Notes under the pieces: model-generated
Told to the model about the DNA's origin: nothing
Database searches by the model: none
The model's input: the letters and a program-made list of their open reading frames with translations, nothing else
Program-made: the position numbers and the translations under genes
Shown: positions 1 through 12,000 of the stretch, piece after piece
How the letters are laid out: every line of letters starts with the position of its first letter
Position numbering within the stretch: position 1 is the stretch's first letter
Source of the DNA: Ficedula albicollis
Lineage: Eukaryota > Chordata > Aves > Passeriformes > Muscicapidae
Direction of reading: 5' to 3'
DNA: 64,000 nucleotides
Assembly (NCBI RefSeq): GCF_000247815.1
Contig: NW_004775934.1
Location: 186,001 to 250,000, forward strand

Positions 1-1632
1 TAATCATGGCTAGCAGTAGTCATGGTGGGATTTTTCAGGTATTTTCTCTGCTGGTAGTAGTTTTCTGAAAAAAATCCCCATGACTTCCTTCTTTATTTAT
101 GCTTGATAACTCTGCAGACAAGCTTTCTGTTTGTCTTTTGAAAGGACTAGTTGAAAAGCAAAATCTGAGAAAGCACGAGAGCTGCATTTTTTTTTTCCTT
201 GAGTGGCAGAAAAACTCCATGACATTTAAGAAAAATATTACATAGAGTTTATAAAAATTATGTGTTTGGAATCCTTGTGGCAAAGTAAATGCCAAGTAGT
301 GTTCAATTATGAACTACTGGAATCAGGTGGATACTCTTAATATTTAACCATGTCCATAAATGAGTCAGCTGCAACATACACCAGGAGCATGAGGTGTAAG
401 AACCAAGCCTGATGGGATGTACATGTTGGTTCTCATGAAAAATGCAGTTTTTCTGTCCCTTTTGGGGGGTTCTGGCCTTTAAAGACATCAGAACAATACT
501 GCTACAACAGGTGCCACACCATTGTCATGCCCCTCCAGATTAATTCAATCATATGAGAGCTTGTTTTGCTCAGACAGCTGGAATGCCTCGTTTGTTTTTT
601 TTTTTTTTGTTTTGGTTTTATTAGTAAGAATAGCAACTGTTAAATTAGTGGCTCTTTTTGTTTCCTTTAATGATGAAAATAGGTTATTTTCTTTGGCAGG
701 CAAATAATTTGGTGTCTGGGGAACAGAAGAGTAATATTCCTCCTGAAAATGGAGACTGAAGGGATTCCACAGGGTTTGTAAAGCCAACTGAAAGAAGGAA
801 AACTACCTCCTGTTGTGGCTTTCTATAAATCCACACAGGGATCCACATATGTCATTCTTGAGAAGCTGTCCATGTATCCCATAGAGAAAGGGTGGTGCAG
901 TTGCTGTGCTTGCTGGAACAGGTGTGACTCACAGCACTCCACCCTTGTCTCTGGGGACTGTTGAGTCCAGGAGCTGGAAAAGAGCAATCCTGAGAGAAAG
1001 TGTTCTGGGATCACGGCCCTGCTGGGGCCTCAGCAGTTATACTTTCTCCTAAAACAGGAGGATTTTAGTTTTGTCTCTTTGAAACTTGCAGGTAGTATTG
1101 AGCAGAGGCTTTATTTGTGCTGTCACAAAATTTGGGCTGTCTTTCTGGAAGTAGAGTTTACATTAATTGCGTAACAGATTAATGTTTCCCCAGTGCTGAC
1201 ACAGCGACTCTTGAGTTTTTTCACATATCGATTTTAGGTTGTAAAAACAAACTAATATGTAGCTTCATGTACCTCTACTCTATGACATTCTTTATAGTTT
1301 GTAAACCCATAAATATTTTGGAAACAATTAGAGGAAACCAGTGCTTCATGGAGGTTATTTGTCTATGCTCTTTAAATTGTATTATGTTTATTTGAATATC
1401 AGCAGTACCCTCAGAATGCAGGACAGAAGGTAAAGAGACACTGTGTTTAATTCTGAATAAGGTGTTCTAACAGTCTGAGGAGGAGTGTTGGCAGGCTGCA
1501 TGAGCTTGTTAAAATATTCTCCATTCAGAGAATTTTTGTCTGTTTTTTGGTATTGGGATTTTTTTTGCCTTTGCAATGTCAGGGTTTAGAAGTGTAGTGG
1601 CTTTTGCTGATGTGGTTTTGTAACACCAGCTC

Positions 1633-1803
1633 TAGAATCGTGGAATGCTTTGGGTTGGAAGGAACTTTGAAGATCATCTACTTCCAACCTCCTGATATGG
1701 GCAGGGGCACCTTCCACAAGACTGGGTTGCTCAGGGCCCTCTCTGGCTTGTCCTTGGACACTTCCAGGAATGGGGCAGCTACAGCTTTTCTGGGAAAGGA
1801 GAG
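1633..1803 (-). mobile_element. CR1 LINE fragment (3' end)
   Basis: The + strand shows the reverse complement of the CR1 3' region: TAGAATCGTGGAATG, then TTGGGTTGGAAGGAAC, AGATCATCTA and CACTTCCAGGAATGGGGCA. This pattern is diagnostic for avian CR1. The copy is 5'-truncated, as most are. Confidence 0.85.
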
Positions 1804-2649
1804 AACTTAAGTCACATGTCAACACATATCTCTCTTCCCAGGTGTGTCTGATATGCTGATCCCAGCAGCAGTAATTATACAGGAATATTTTAGAAGTTTA
1901 CAGGATTTTTCTAGGTTTACTAGCCATTTCTTGGGTCCAAGTGTGTGGCCTCATGGATTTAGCTGCAGTTCTTGCTCTGCATTCTTCCAGCATTCCCTGA
2001 GGAAAATGAGTTCACCATGCTTGGGGAAGCAAGCCAGCATTCATCTGCAATTGTCTCATCTCCCTACTGCTGGTGCTCTGGACGGCCCAGATGGTTTGGA
2101 ATTCCCCCTCCAAAAAGAGACATTAAGGTGTAAAAAGTGACTTCCAGGACTCAAATGCTCACGTGCAAGTCGATGAGCCTCTGTTGCCAAGGATCTCTGT
2201 CCTTTGGCAAGGTGCATGCAATTTTTTCTCGAGGTATGTACAGCCTAGATGATGGGAAAACCAGTCAAATGGATCTTCTCAGTTAGAGTCGTACTGTAAA
2301 TACTTAGGCATAAAGGATGCATGCAATAACTTTGAAGCACAAAAAGGATTTAGAAATTATATGGTAGAGTATTAAAATGCAATAATGTCTACATTTAAGG
2401 TGAAAATTTCTGACTTCAGTTTTTAGTATTGCCTTAGATTCATTCAAACTTAACTCTTTTTTTCTTAATCATTTCTTTGGCTGTCAAAATCAACTGTGAC
2501 TTCAGCATGTGGCTGACAGTTTTTCTTAGGTGTCAAATTGTGCTTCAAGAAAAAGAAAAGAGACATATCTAATTGCTTTTGGTTTTCAACTCATGGCTGC
2601 TTGGGTACATCTCTGCAACTCTTAAAATAGTGAGCATTTACAACAAAAC

Positions 2650-3010
2650 AGAACAGAAATACATATGGCCATAACAAGACTGGGCCAGCTGTCGAATCTG
2701 TGGCATAATAGATAGAGAGACAGGAACTACGGATCTGTCTCAAGTCATAAAGGCTTTTAATGTTACAAAAATAACAAACGTATAAACACTGTGGTACAAG
2801 GGCAACCTCCAGAGATCTCAAAACCTGGAAAGCACAGAGGTGTGTAGATGGGGCGGAGGGCGCAGGATCCAGTCGGTAACAAGGATAAGGAACAGAACAT
2901 ATATGTAGCTGACAACCATGTATCAAATGCAAGAGCAACACCTTATTTGTAACAAGCTGGTTAACATGTTCATTCCCGTTAGACAACTCTTCTTTCTGTT
3001 CCCTCATCAT
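2650..3010 (-). mobile_element. probable ERV LTR segment
   Basis: On the minus strand the segment begins near TGATGAGGGAACAG. It continues to an ATTAAA signal (2756-2761 on +) followed by GACTTGAGACAGATCCG and a pyrimidine-rich stretch, an arrangement typical of LTR U3-R-U5. A TATA-like TTTATAC lies shortly before the signal. I could not find a matching target-site duplication, so ends are approximate. A 139-codon minus-strand open frame (2591-3010) covers it and is probably fortuitous. Confidence 0.45.
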
Positions 3011-5926
3011 GATGTAAAGGGATGTCCTCTTTTCTAGCTAGATGTCTCCCAGGGTTTGAAACTGAAGCTCCTTGCATCTGCAGGTGAAGTCACCTCCCTG
3101 TCCACACCAATTTCCACAGAAATATGCTCTGTTCAATGTTGGTGTCTGATAAGAATTACTTTAAATAGTTGCCAAGAAGCTTATAACCTATTACTGTAAA
3201 ATCATTTATTCAGACTTAGAACTTTTAATCTGAGATACATTTAGAAGGTGTTGGAAGTTAATTGAATAGCAAAGAGACTACAGCATCACGAGAAGTAACA
3301 CACAGCACTTATGGTCACATTTACACAGTGACCTGGAGCTTCTAGGTATATGCTGGGTGGAAACTAGCACATACTGGATTCAGTTCAAGGGGTAGTGTGG
3401 ATGTGGTAGTGTTGTGTTCAGCACACAGTGCCCAGCTCCACCCGCCCTCAGTGATTAATTTCTGTGCTGTCTTGAGTGTGTCAGTATTTGTTCACAATGT
3501 TCAGAGGGACCTCAAATGTCTATACACAGAGTGCAGTCATTCCTTGTGCACATAGACCTGTAGTATTTTCTATGTGAGGGACTTAGAAGGTTTTTTAAAT
3601 AGTTATTTAAATAAAATGGTTGTTGAAAAACTGCTGGCACCTGTAGTACAAAGCTGTGGACTGTTTGCAGCATGAGGAGAACATGCACCTTGTCAGTGTT
3701 CTATGGTGTGGAAAGGATGCTGAAAAATGTGCAGTTAGCTCCCTGTTTGAACAAGTTTTTCTGAGTGTCTGTGTAGCTCTCTGGTCCTTGGTTGCACCTG
3801 GTCACGAAGAAAGCAATTGGTGCAGAAGTAACTGAAAACCACAGGGTTTTTTTCTCCAATCCTCCCGTCTCTGTGTCTAGAATTGCTTGATCTGACCTTT
3901 ATTGCCCCCAACTCACCATGACATTCCAGCAAGTGGGACCATCCGGGCCCGTAACAGAACAAATGCCTGCTTTTTACAACCAGGCTGTTGCTGATGGCAG
4001 CAATAAGGAAGTTGTAATGCCTCCACCTTCTGGGTGGTGTGGCAGGAGTCCAGTGGCTGGTCATTGTCAGCTGTCGAGCACCTTACATTTCCAGTGCCTC
4101 TGGAGGACTCTTTCCCCTGTTTTAGGGAAAGGAAAGTCTCAAACAGTATCTTTGTTACTGCCAGCATCAGTTTTAAAGCCAGAATTTATATTTGTGATGT
4201 GGCACTGCCCTCAAATTCCTGCTTGTTCTTGCCCTCAGTCTGTTTCCAGTCTGCTCTCTGATGGTGGAGGGACTGATCGACCTTGCTGCCACTTTATCAG
4301 AAATGGATTTCTGAACTTTCTGGTCAGCTTTTAAAAGCATTAGCTCATTTAGAAACTGACTTCTGGCTTGAGTCATCAGAAGGGTGAGAGTCCTACTGCA
4401 TTACGTACTTTTTACTTTCCCAAGATACTGAGGGGCACTTAAACTGAAAAACTCAGAACTAGTGCTAGCTAGATGAGTCTGTGTTGGATTTTAAACAGAA
4501 AAATCTGTACAAGAAGACCCCAAAGAAGAGTGGTGAGAAATTATTATTATGTGTGTCATTGCTTTAGGGCCAGTAGAGCTTTTTATCCATTTGTAGAGGT
4601 AATTCAGATTTTAAAAATGTAGGACTAATTGTTTCATAAATGAAAAAAATCAATTACCTTCAGATGAGAAATTACAACTGTTTGAGTGCTTGGTAATTGT
4701 TTTGTGTAAAGCTAATTACTAGTGGGTTTTTTTTGTGGCTAATAACAAAACTGGTTCATGGAACATTAACTGACGCGTATGTGTCTTCATTGCACTGTTT
4801 TAACTCCTGCTATTCACTGAATCCTGCAAGAAAGATTCATCACCATGTAGCACACACACAACAGACCTTACATTACAGATACCCCTCTCTGATGCAGATC
4901 CCCGGATAGGTCTTTGCTGTTTTTCATTGTTTCCAAAGCCAGACGGTTCCATTCTCACACTTTTCTGCTGAATCTGCAGCAAAATTAAGCTCTGCATGTG
5001 ATTTAGTGTGCAACAAAATGATGGCTGTTTGTTTTCCATTAGAGGGGCCCTGCACCTGGAAAAACTGGTGTTTTTCCAATGTTTATAATAGGTATTTTAA
5101 TGTGAAAACAGTTGAAAGTTTAAAAAATAAATCTGAGTCAAATCAGCAAATGGATCAAAAGAAAAAACGTTTGCAAATGTTCTCAAGCAAAGCTATTACT
5201 CATTTACTTATCTTCTTTCCTAGTGCTTTGAACTCTGTGTGGAGACAGGAGAGAAAAGCCCTAATTTTTTAAGCTCATTAGCTTTAGCTAAGGTATTCTA
5301 TGTCCTCAATTATTTTAGTTGTACCAGCTTGACAAATAAATTAAAACCTAGGTAATTAAGGCTTTTTCTTTTCTACTAACTTCAGCAGTTCAGTGGAATG
5401 CTCACTTCCTCTGTCTTTTGGGAGGAGAAAATAAAAAAAACAACCTGTCTGTAAGAGCTTTTTGATCACATATGCAGGTACATGTATGTGCATGCTTACT
5501 TTGCACATGAGATGGTGGTGGCACTCTTGAACTGAGAAAGAGACCAAAACCAGTTACTTCTAATCTACTTTGTGATCAAAGCCACTTGTACTGATTTGTG
5601 TGAATTGCCAGCTGGGTTGTCACTGCAGAACAGTCTATGTTATTGCACAGATCCTTGGCAGCACTCAGTTCCACCCATTGCTTCCTTCTCCAGTAGCTAG
5701 GAGAAATAATGAAGTTGGGAATAAAGAAATAGAAACCAGGCAGCAGCTGCTGCAAGTAGCTGTTATGGGCATGGCACAGTGACTTTGCAGTGAAGGATTT
5801 AAAGTCATCTCTACTGACTGGACAAAACACTTGTGTGAATTGGATCCTGTGACTCAGCTTATAGATCTAAAATGAGTATCACATTTCCTCAGAGGATTTC
5901 ATTTCTGCCTTTGCTCTCTCTCCTAG

Positions 5927-6063
5927 GGAGGAGGATGAATACTCAGAGCTGCAGTCAGAGCTGAGCCAAAGCCAGCAGGAGGTTAATGAAGACTCGCGCA
6001 GCATGGACCAGAACTCTGTCTCAGTGCCAGAAAACCAGTCCACCATGGTCACTGCAGATGTGG
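5927..6063 (+). CDS. MCC: MCC window exon 1
   Basis: The exon begins with the last base of an Arg codon and ends with the first base of an Asp codon (137 nt, 45 full codons, residues 1-45). It encodes EEDEYSELQSELSQSQ and runs on through PENQSTMVTADV. The acceptor is tcctag and the donor is gtgagt. The piece is acidic and Ser/Gln-rich and follows the N-terminal coiled coil of MCC. Differences from human are conservative, for example Gln for Arg after SEL and Val for Met at the end. Confidence 0.97.
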
Positions 6064-9000
6064 GTGAGTTGTGTTCTTAGCAGAAGTGATAACTGTCCAC
6101 AGCAGAAAGGTATCATAGCTTTTGGAATGCAAATTCAAGCATTTTGGTGAGGGTGAAGTAATCTCTGTGTCTTGATTGTGGAATGGTAGAATCATTAAGT
6201 TTGGAAAAAATCTCTGAGATCATTGAGTCCAACCATCAATGCAGCACCACCACATTTGCCATTAAATTATGTCCTCAAGTGCCATATCCACACAGTTTTT
6301 TAACACTTTCAGGCATAGGGACTCCACATACCTTCTAGGCAACCTGTTCCAACACTTTACAGCCCTGTCCATGAGCATGTTTTTCCTGATATTCAATCTA
6401 AACTTGCCCTGATGCAGCTTGAAGCTGTTTGGTCACTTGTTACCTGAGAAAAGAATCCGACTCTCACCTGACTGTAGCCCCCTCTCAGTTGTACAGACCA
6501 GTGAGGTCTGTCCCCCCGAGCCTCCACTTCCCCAGAAGCAGACCTTCTAGCAGAATTCTGGTGTAATCCTCACTATGACAGATTTCCAGAATTCTCTTCA
6601 GAAGTCTATTGCTGTTTTCTATTCAATATTGTTTGTAAGTGCAAGACCTGCAACAGCACATTTGTATTTTTGTGTCTACAGTTTCTAGAAACATTGACAC
6701 AACAGTATTAATAATAATGTGACTGTGAAGTGTCTGATCTAGAGAATTCAAAATATTTAATAGAGGTTTTTAAAGTTATAAAAAAATTGATGTTTTGCTT
6801 TCAAAAGTTAGTGGTTACTGTTAAGTTCCTATTTAAACAGATTCTAATATGAAGACTGTATCTTCCTTAATTTTCTTACAAAAAAAAAAAAGTAAATAAT
6901 TCTCTTCTCAGTATTTATTTTGTCTTCATGAAGTGGAGCTGAACCAGGGTTTGTGGACTTAAACAGCAAGTTGTCTGTTTAAGTTTGTTCTAGCAATGAA
7001 AAACATGGCAGTAGAAATGCGTACAATGTGGAGACCTGGAAGATAAGGGGGTTGGTGTGTCTGTCTCAAAAACCAACAGACAGATAGCTCTGGAGCCAGC
7101 CAAGGATTGTTGGTAATAACACACCCTGAGAAGCAACAGATTGTTGCTGGAGAAGGGAGCCATGCAGAGGTACAGGCAACGCTCTTTGTGACAAATGTCC
7201 TTGTTTAGCTCCGGAACATGAGCACAACATGGGACACAGCAAGCACAGGGATGAGGCTGAGAAGAGGTGATGTGCTGTAGAGGGGAATGCAGACCACCTA
7301 AGACCCCAGAAGCCTTCCCAGCCGTTTCTAGAAAGGTCTGAAAGAACAGATTGCCCATGGTAAATAATTTGCATAGAAGGGGAGAAACTTACCTCCAGAG
7401 TGGGGAAAACTTAGCTGTAAACAGTACCTCCACAAAGCCCAGGTTGCTTGCTTTGCATCTGCAACCCAGCACCCTGAACAGCTGAATCATGCCAGAGCCA
7501 GGACTGCTGATCTTCTTGTCTTTTATTTTTCTCTCCCCTCTTTCATTCTTTTTGCCTTTCCCTCTTTATCCAAAAGCCACTGCCATATGCTTAGGTAGTA
7601 GATCAGGGCCTAACTTGACCTGGGTTCCATGCCAAGTGTGTATTTGTGAGCTTTGTGGATCCTCTGACTTTGGTCATTCCTTTGACCACAAGCATCTGCA
7701 AATTTTGGGTGCACCCTTTCCTTTAAGGGTAGGGCTCACAGATAGCAGTGGACCAAGTAAGAACGTTATCTCTAGGGATTCCTGCATTTCTTCCATATTT
7801 TCCTTCTATCCATAGACTCTGTCCTTTTTGGATGTTGTTTCCATATTCCTGTGAAAATAAATTGCGCGCACACACATAGATACAGGAATATGTGTAATTT
7901 AAAATCCTTCTAGATATAGGTATATAAGGATAAAAATCATTATCTAATAACCCATGTGCATGACTTGCTTACTGCCCTGATGGAGTGACTGCCCCTAATC
8001 GGTGACTTAGTAAAACCAGTAATACCTCGTGACACACTAATGCATGTTGATCTGCTGCTCTGTTGCTACAAGCAGTAAAACACCTAGAGCTAGAACTGTG
8101 AATGCCCTCCAGTAAGTCTTGCAGAGCTTGTGATTGGGCTGTGCTGGTTTTCTGTCAGAAATGGGGTTCTCACGTTGTAAACTATTTATTTTATGGGGGA
8201 AATGTCACCATCAGAACAAATCCCAGCAGACAAGGTCTTGTGAAGGGTGTTTAAATATGCAAAGTATTTATTACAGAAGATGTTAGGGAAAAAAGCAAAT
8301 TTAAGCGAACAAAAAACAAGACTCTTACAACTAAGCATTCTGCTTACTATATCCTGCTTGTAAGTGAGTGGTAGTATTATTATGAAGGGCTGTTTTGGTA
8401 TTACTGTAACACATGGATGGCTCCTAATCAAGAATTAGTGAAATGGCTTCCCAGAAAAAACCTTTTATATGTTGTTCATTCAGATTTTTCATGGAATGCT
8501 GTAACATCATTCTAAATTCTTCTTTTTGGTCAGCAATAGGTTTGTGTTTATCTGTTAGGCTGTGCAGGCTGATTTATGGTAATGAGTTTGCAGTTTTTTA
8601 TTTTCTGTTCCTCTCATTCCTTCATCCAACAGCTCTCAGAATGCCCTTGCACAGTGAGGTACCAAGGCAGTCTGCAATAATGTGGTGACTCGCGTCTTAA
8701 AATTCAGACCCAGTTCAGTGCCACACTGCTTTAGTGCCCTGCAAAAACCACAGCTATGAGACTACCACGAAGTTTTGACCATGGTGAAGTGCTTACAGCA
8801 GCAGTGTAGAAATCACACCTTCCACCAAGAATGCCTGCCGCTGTTTTTAGTGGGATAGAGGAGCTGTGGGTGTGCTGCTGCCTCATAGTGCACCCCCTGT
8901 GTGCTCTGCTGTGTCTAGCTACTGCAGACTTAGCAAGCCAGAAATACTGACTGGCACACCTGCTAGATAGCACAAGAGCAAATTCTGCCACAGGTCTGTC

Positions 9001-12000
9001 TTAGGAACTGCCGCTGTCCATCACCAGGCGTGACCAAAGAGAAACGAAAATAATTTATGGAGTGAGCTAGCAAGGTACAGAGACCCACCCGTTTTCACAT
9101 AAGTGGAGGATGCTATGGCAGTGGGCACTAGACGAGGTTTGCCTAAAGATGGGAAAGGAAGTCATTCCATGTGAAGCTTTATAATTAAAATAGCATTGTT
9201 GTATAAGCTGGTAATATGGTTGTAGTATGAAATGTAACAAGTTGTGGTGTTGTGATCCCTGAATATTCTACAGTTTTAGTTGAAAGGGTAGCTCTTAAGA
9301 TGAAACACAGGCTCTAAGGTAGTTGGTAGAGATCATTTCTGTAAACACCACATTTTTTTTGAAATCAGGCAGTACCTAAGTGCAACCACAAAAATTCTTC
9401 TGAAAAACATGAAGTCATAACATCCATGAATGTACCAGACAGAAAAATGTTGTATTTACAGAGATGAGCATATGACATTAATAAAATCAGGATGGATAAT
9501 AGGCCTTGAATGGCCAGAAGAACAACATAAAGAAATGTCACAGAATGTAAGCATGTAATATCTTAAAATATTCTTCAGAAAAGAGGAGGTTTTGAAGAAA
9601 GAATTAACACTTCAGATAAGCTGTGGGGCTGTTGTTTGTCAGACGAGAGGTAGCTCATGACTTCAGTTGATGTGATTATGGTATTTAAGCCTATCAGTTG
9701 TCAAGGACAAAGTGGTTGAGTGCAGGGACATTCTTTGAACAGTATCAGTCCTGGCTGTTCTGCAGCAGACGCTTCCTGGTTAAGAGTTTGTGTTTTCACT
9801 GAGTCACTAATTGTTGTGATGTTTGTTTTGTTTTGTCTTGCTTTCTTTTAGATAACTGTAGTGACTTGAATTCAGAACTGCAGAGAGTGCTGACAGGTCT
9901 GGAAAATGTTGTCTGTGGGAGGAAGAAAAGCAGCTGCAGTTTATCGGTGGCAGAAGTGGACAGGCACATTGAACAACTCACTACTGCCAGCGAACATTGT
10001 GATTTAGCCATTAAGGTAATGGTAACATTAGGCTCTAAAATGCAGTGTCTTTATTGCCTGAGACACCTGATCACTTCTGTAGTAAACACACTTTGCTTCC
10101 AAAGGTGTTAAAAGTACTTTATAGGAGTCAACTCAAGTTCACACTGTGTGTACATACACTGTATGTAGTACATACACTTTTTGTTTGTGGTTGGCTAAGG
10201 TGTGATTGGCTGCCTTAAAATATAAAGCTGTCCCGGTTCCAGCCAGGACTGGGTTAATTTTTGCAGTAGCCAGGACAGGGCATGGCCAGGTTATCCTTTA
10301 TGCCTCATTTTCCAGGAAGGAGGGAAGGGGTCCCTTCCTGCTCATGTATTCTTGGGGCTGAGAGCTCATGTGCTCATTGTCCATTTCTTGTACACTCCCT
10401 TATTGGTATTTTTGCTGTTACTGTACATTTTCTTACCTCACTGCTGTTTCTAGTAAATTGTTCTTACCTCAACCCCTGATCTTCTGTCCCTCTGATTTCC
10501 CTTTCCACCCCTGCACAGGAGACTGGGGAGTGAGTGAGCAGGGGCGTGGTTTGGAGTTGTTTCAGTTGGAATGCTAAATTGAGGAAACATTAGGAGCTAT
10601 TCCTAAACTACACCAAAAGCTAATTTAACACTAAGCATTGGTTGTGCATTAGTTCAAATAAGATAAGTCAGTCTCAGGAGCAACTAATTCAAGTGATATC
10701 CATATGTGTTGCATTTATTTTGAGTGTAACAGAACAAGGAGAGGGATATTTGCTAGCAAATGTAACAAAAGGCACTGCAGTTCAGAACCTGAAAGCAAGA
10801 GAGCCACAGAAAATCTTCCTATATACATGGGAAGACACGAACAAGCTTTATGTGTCAGGTGGAATGGTGTCAGTGACTCATTTATACAAGAAAAGTTGTA
10901 CTAACAGTTTGCCCTTAAAGTGAAGATGGCTTCGACAGCTTTTTGTCCTACTACTGGGAAAAGTTCCTTCTGTCCCTGGTGGTGCCTGAGGAATATAAGA
11001 AAATATAAAGAAATTAATGTTGAATAGTAATTTGAAGAATGTGTGTATGTTTGACTTCTGGTCTCTTGGGATCAGTATTAAAGCAGTCTATTCGAGTGTC
11101 TCAGAAGATTAGGATCAGTACTTTGAATGTTGCCAAGTACTGTTTGGAGTTTTAGGGTTAACTGTTTTCAGAAGTCACCACTATTCAGCAAAAGAGAGAC
11201 TGTGGATTCTGGGAAGTCTGCCTGTGTGAGGCCCACAGAGGTATCTGAAGTGAGATATGTTTAATAGAGCAGAACCTACTCACAGAACCCCTCTCCACCA
11301 TTGCACCCCTGGCCACAGGTCATTTCTGCTTTCCTATTTTCTCAAAGAAAAAATTGAGAGAATTTTAAAGGGGATACAATTGTGAATGAAAACCTGCAGT
11401 GTTCTTACTATGTTTTGCCTTGGCTGTTTGCTTTTTTCTTCACCAACAGACTAATGCATTCAAATGTTTTAAATTCTTCAGCTTTGGTGGTTAAATTTCA
11501 CTGAGTTCCTCTTATTGTAGTTGCTGCTAAATTATTTTTTGCTTCTTTTGTACAAATTGTGTCACCCTAGCTAACTCAATAGCTTCTGTCCCACAAAAAC
11601 TGAAAAGACCTTGAAATTTAATTTATCAGATTGTCTGTGAACTGAACAGTTAAAACAGTATACTTTAAGAAAAAGATTTAAGAAAATGTCCACAGAATAA
11701 TCTGGTTAATGCTTTGTTGATTTTGGAGAGCACATCAGTAACAGATACCTAGCCAGTAAAATTTTCCTGATTAAAAAAGCTGTAAATATATCCAAGCATG
11801 AAACATTTAGAACATGAGAACACCAGTACTGCGTCAAATCAAAAGTCCATCTACTTAGTGGCAGATGATAATGGAAAGACAGCATCAAAAATGACTTGCA
11901 TTCTTCTTCTTTCAGAGATGCTTTCAGCAAAGTGGGCCTGTAGGGACTTGAACCAAAGATAGTGTCTTTATGTTTAATTGCAATGGGTGGAATTTTCTTC

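Larger units (their letters stand above)
1..5926 (+). other. MCC: MCC intron upstream of window exon 1 (partial)
   Basis: This is the intron that ends at the acceptor tcctag (5921-5926). It is T-rich and has no exon-like match to upstream MCC sequence. It contains a probable LTR segment (about 2650-3010, minus) and a CR1 fragment (about 1633-1803, minus). Open frames in it, such as 3918-4334, have no recognisable domain and no splice context. The rest is unremarkable unique intronic sequence. Confidence 0.9.

Noticed and set aside
3918..4334. Overlapping open frames on both strands, up to 138 codons
   Set aside because: Shadow frames on opposite strands of one slightly G+C-richer stretch; neither resembles a known protein.
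7029..7580. Possible LTR starting near TGTGGAGACC and a pyrimidine-rich tract
   Set aside because: No terminal inverted repeat, target duplication or TATA/poly(A) pair could be found.
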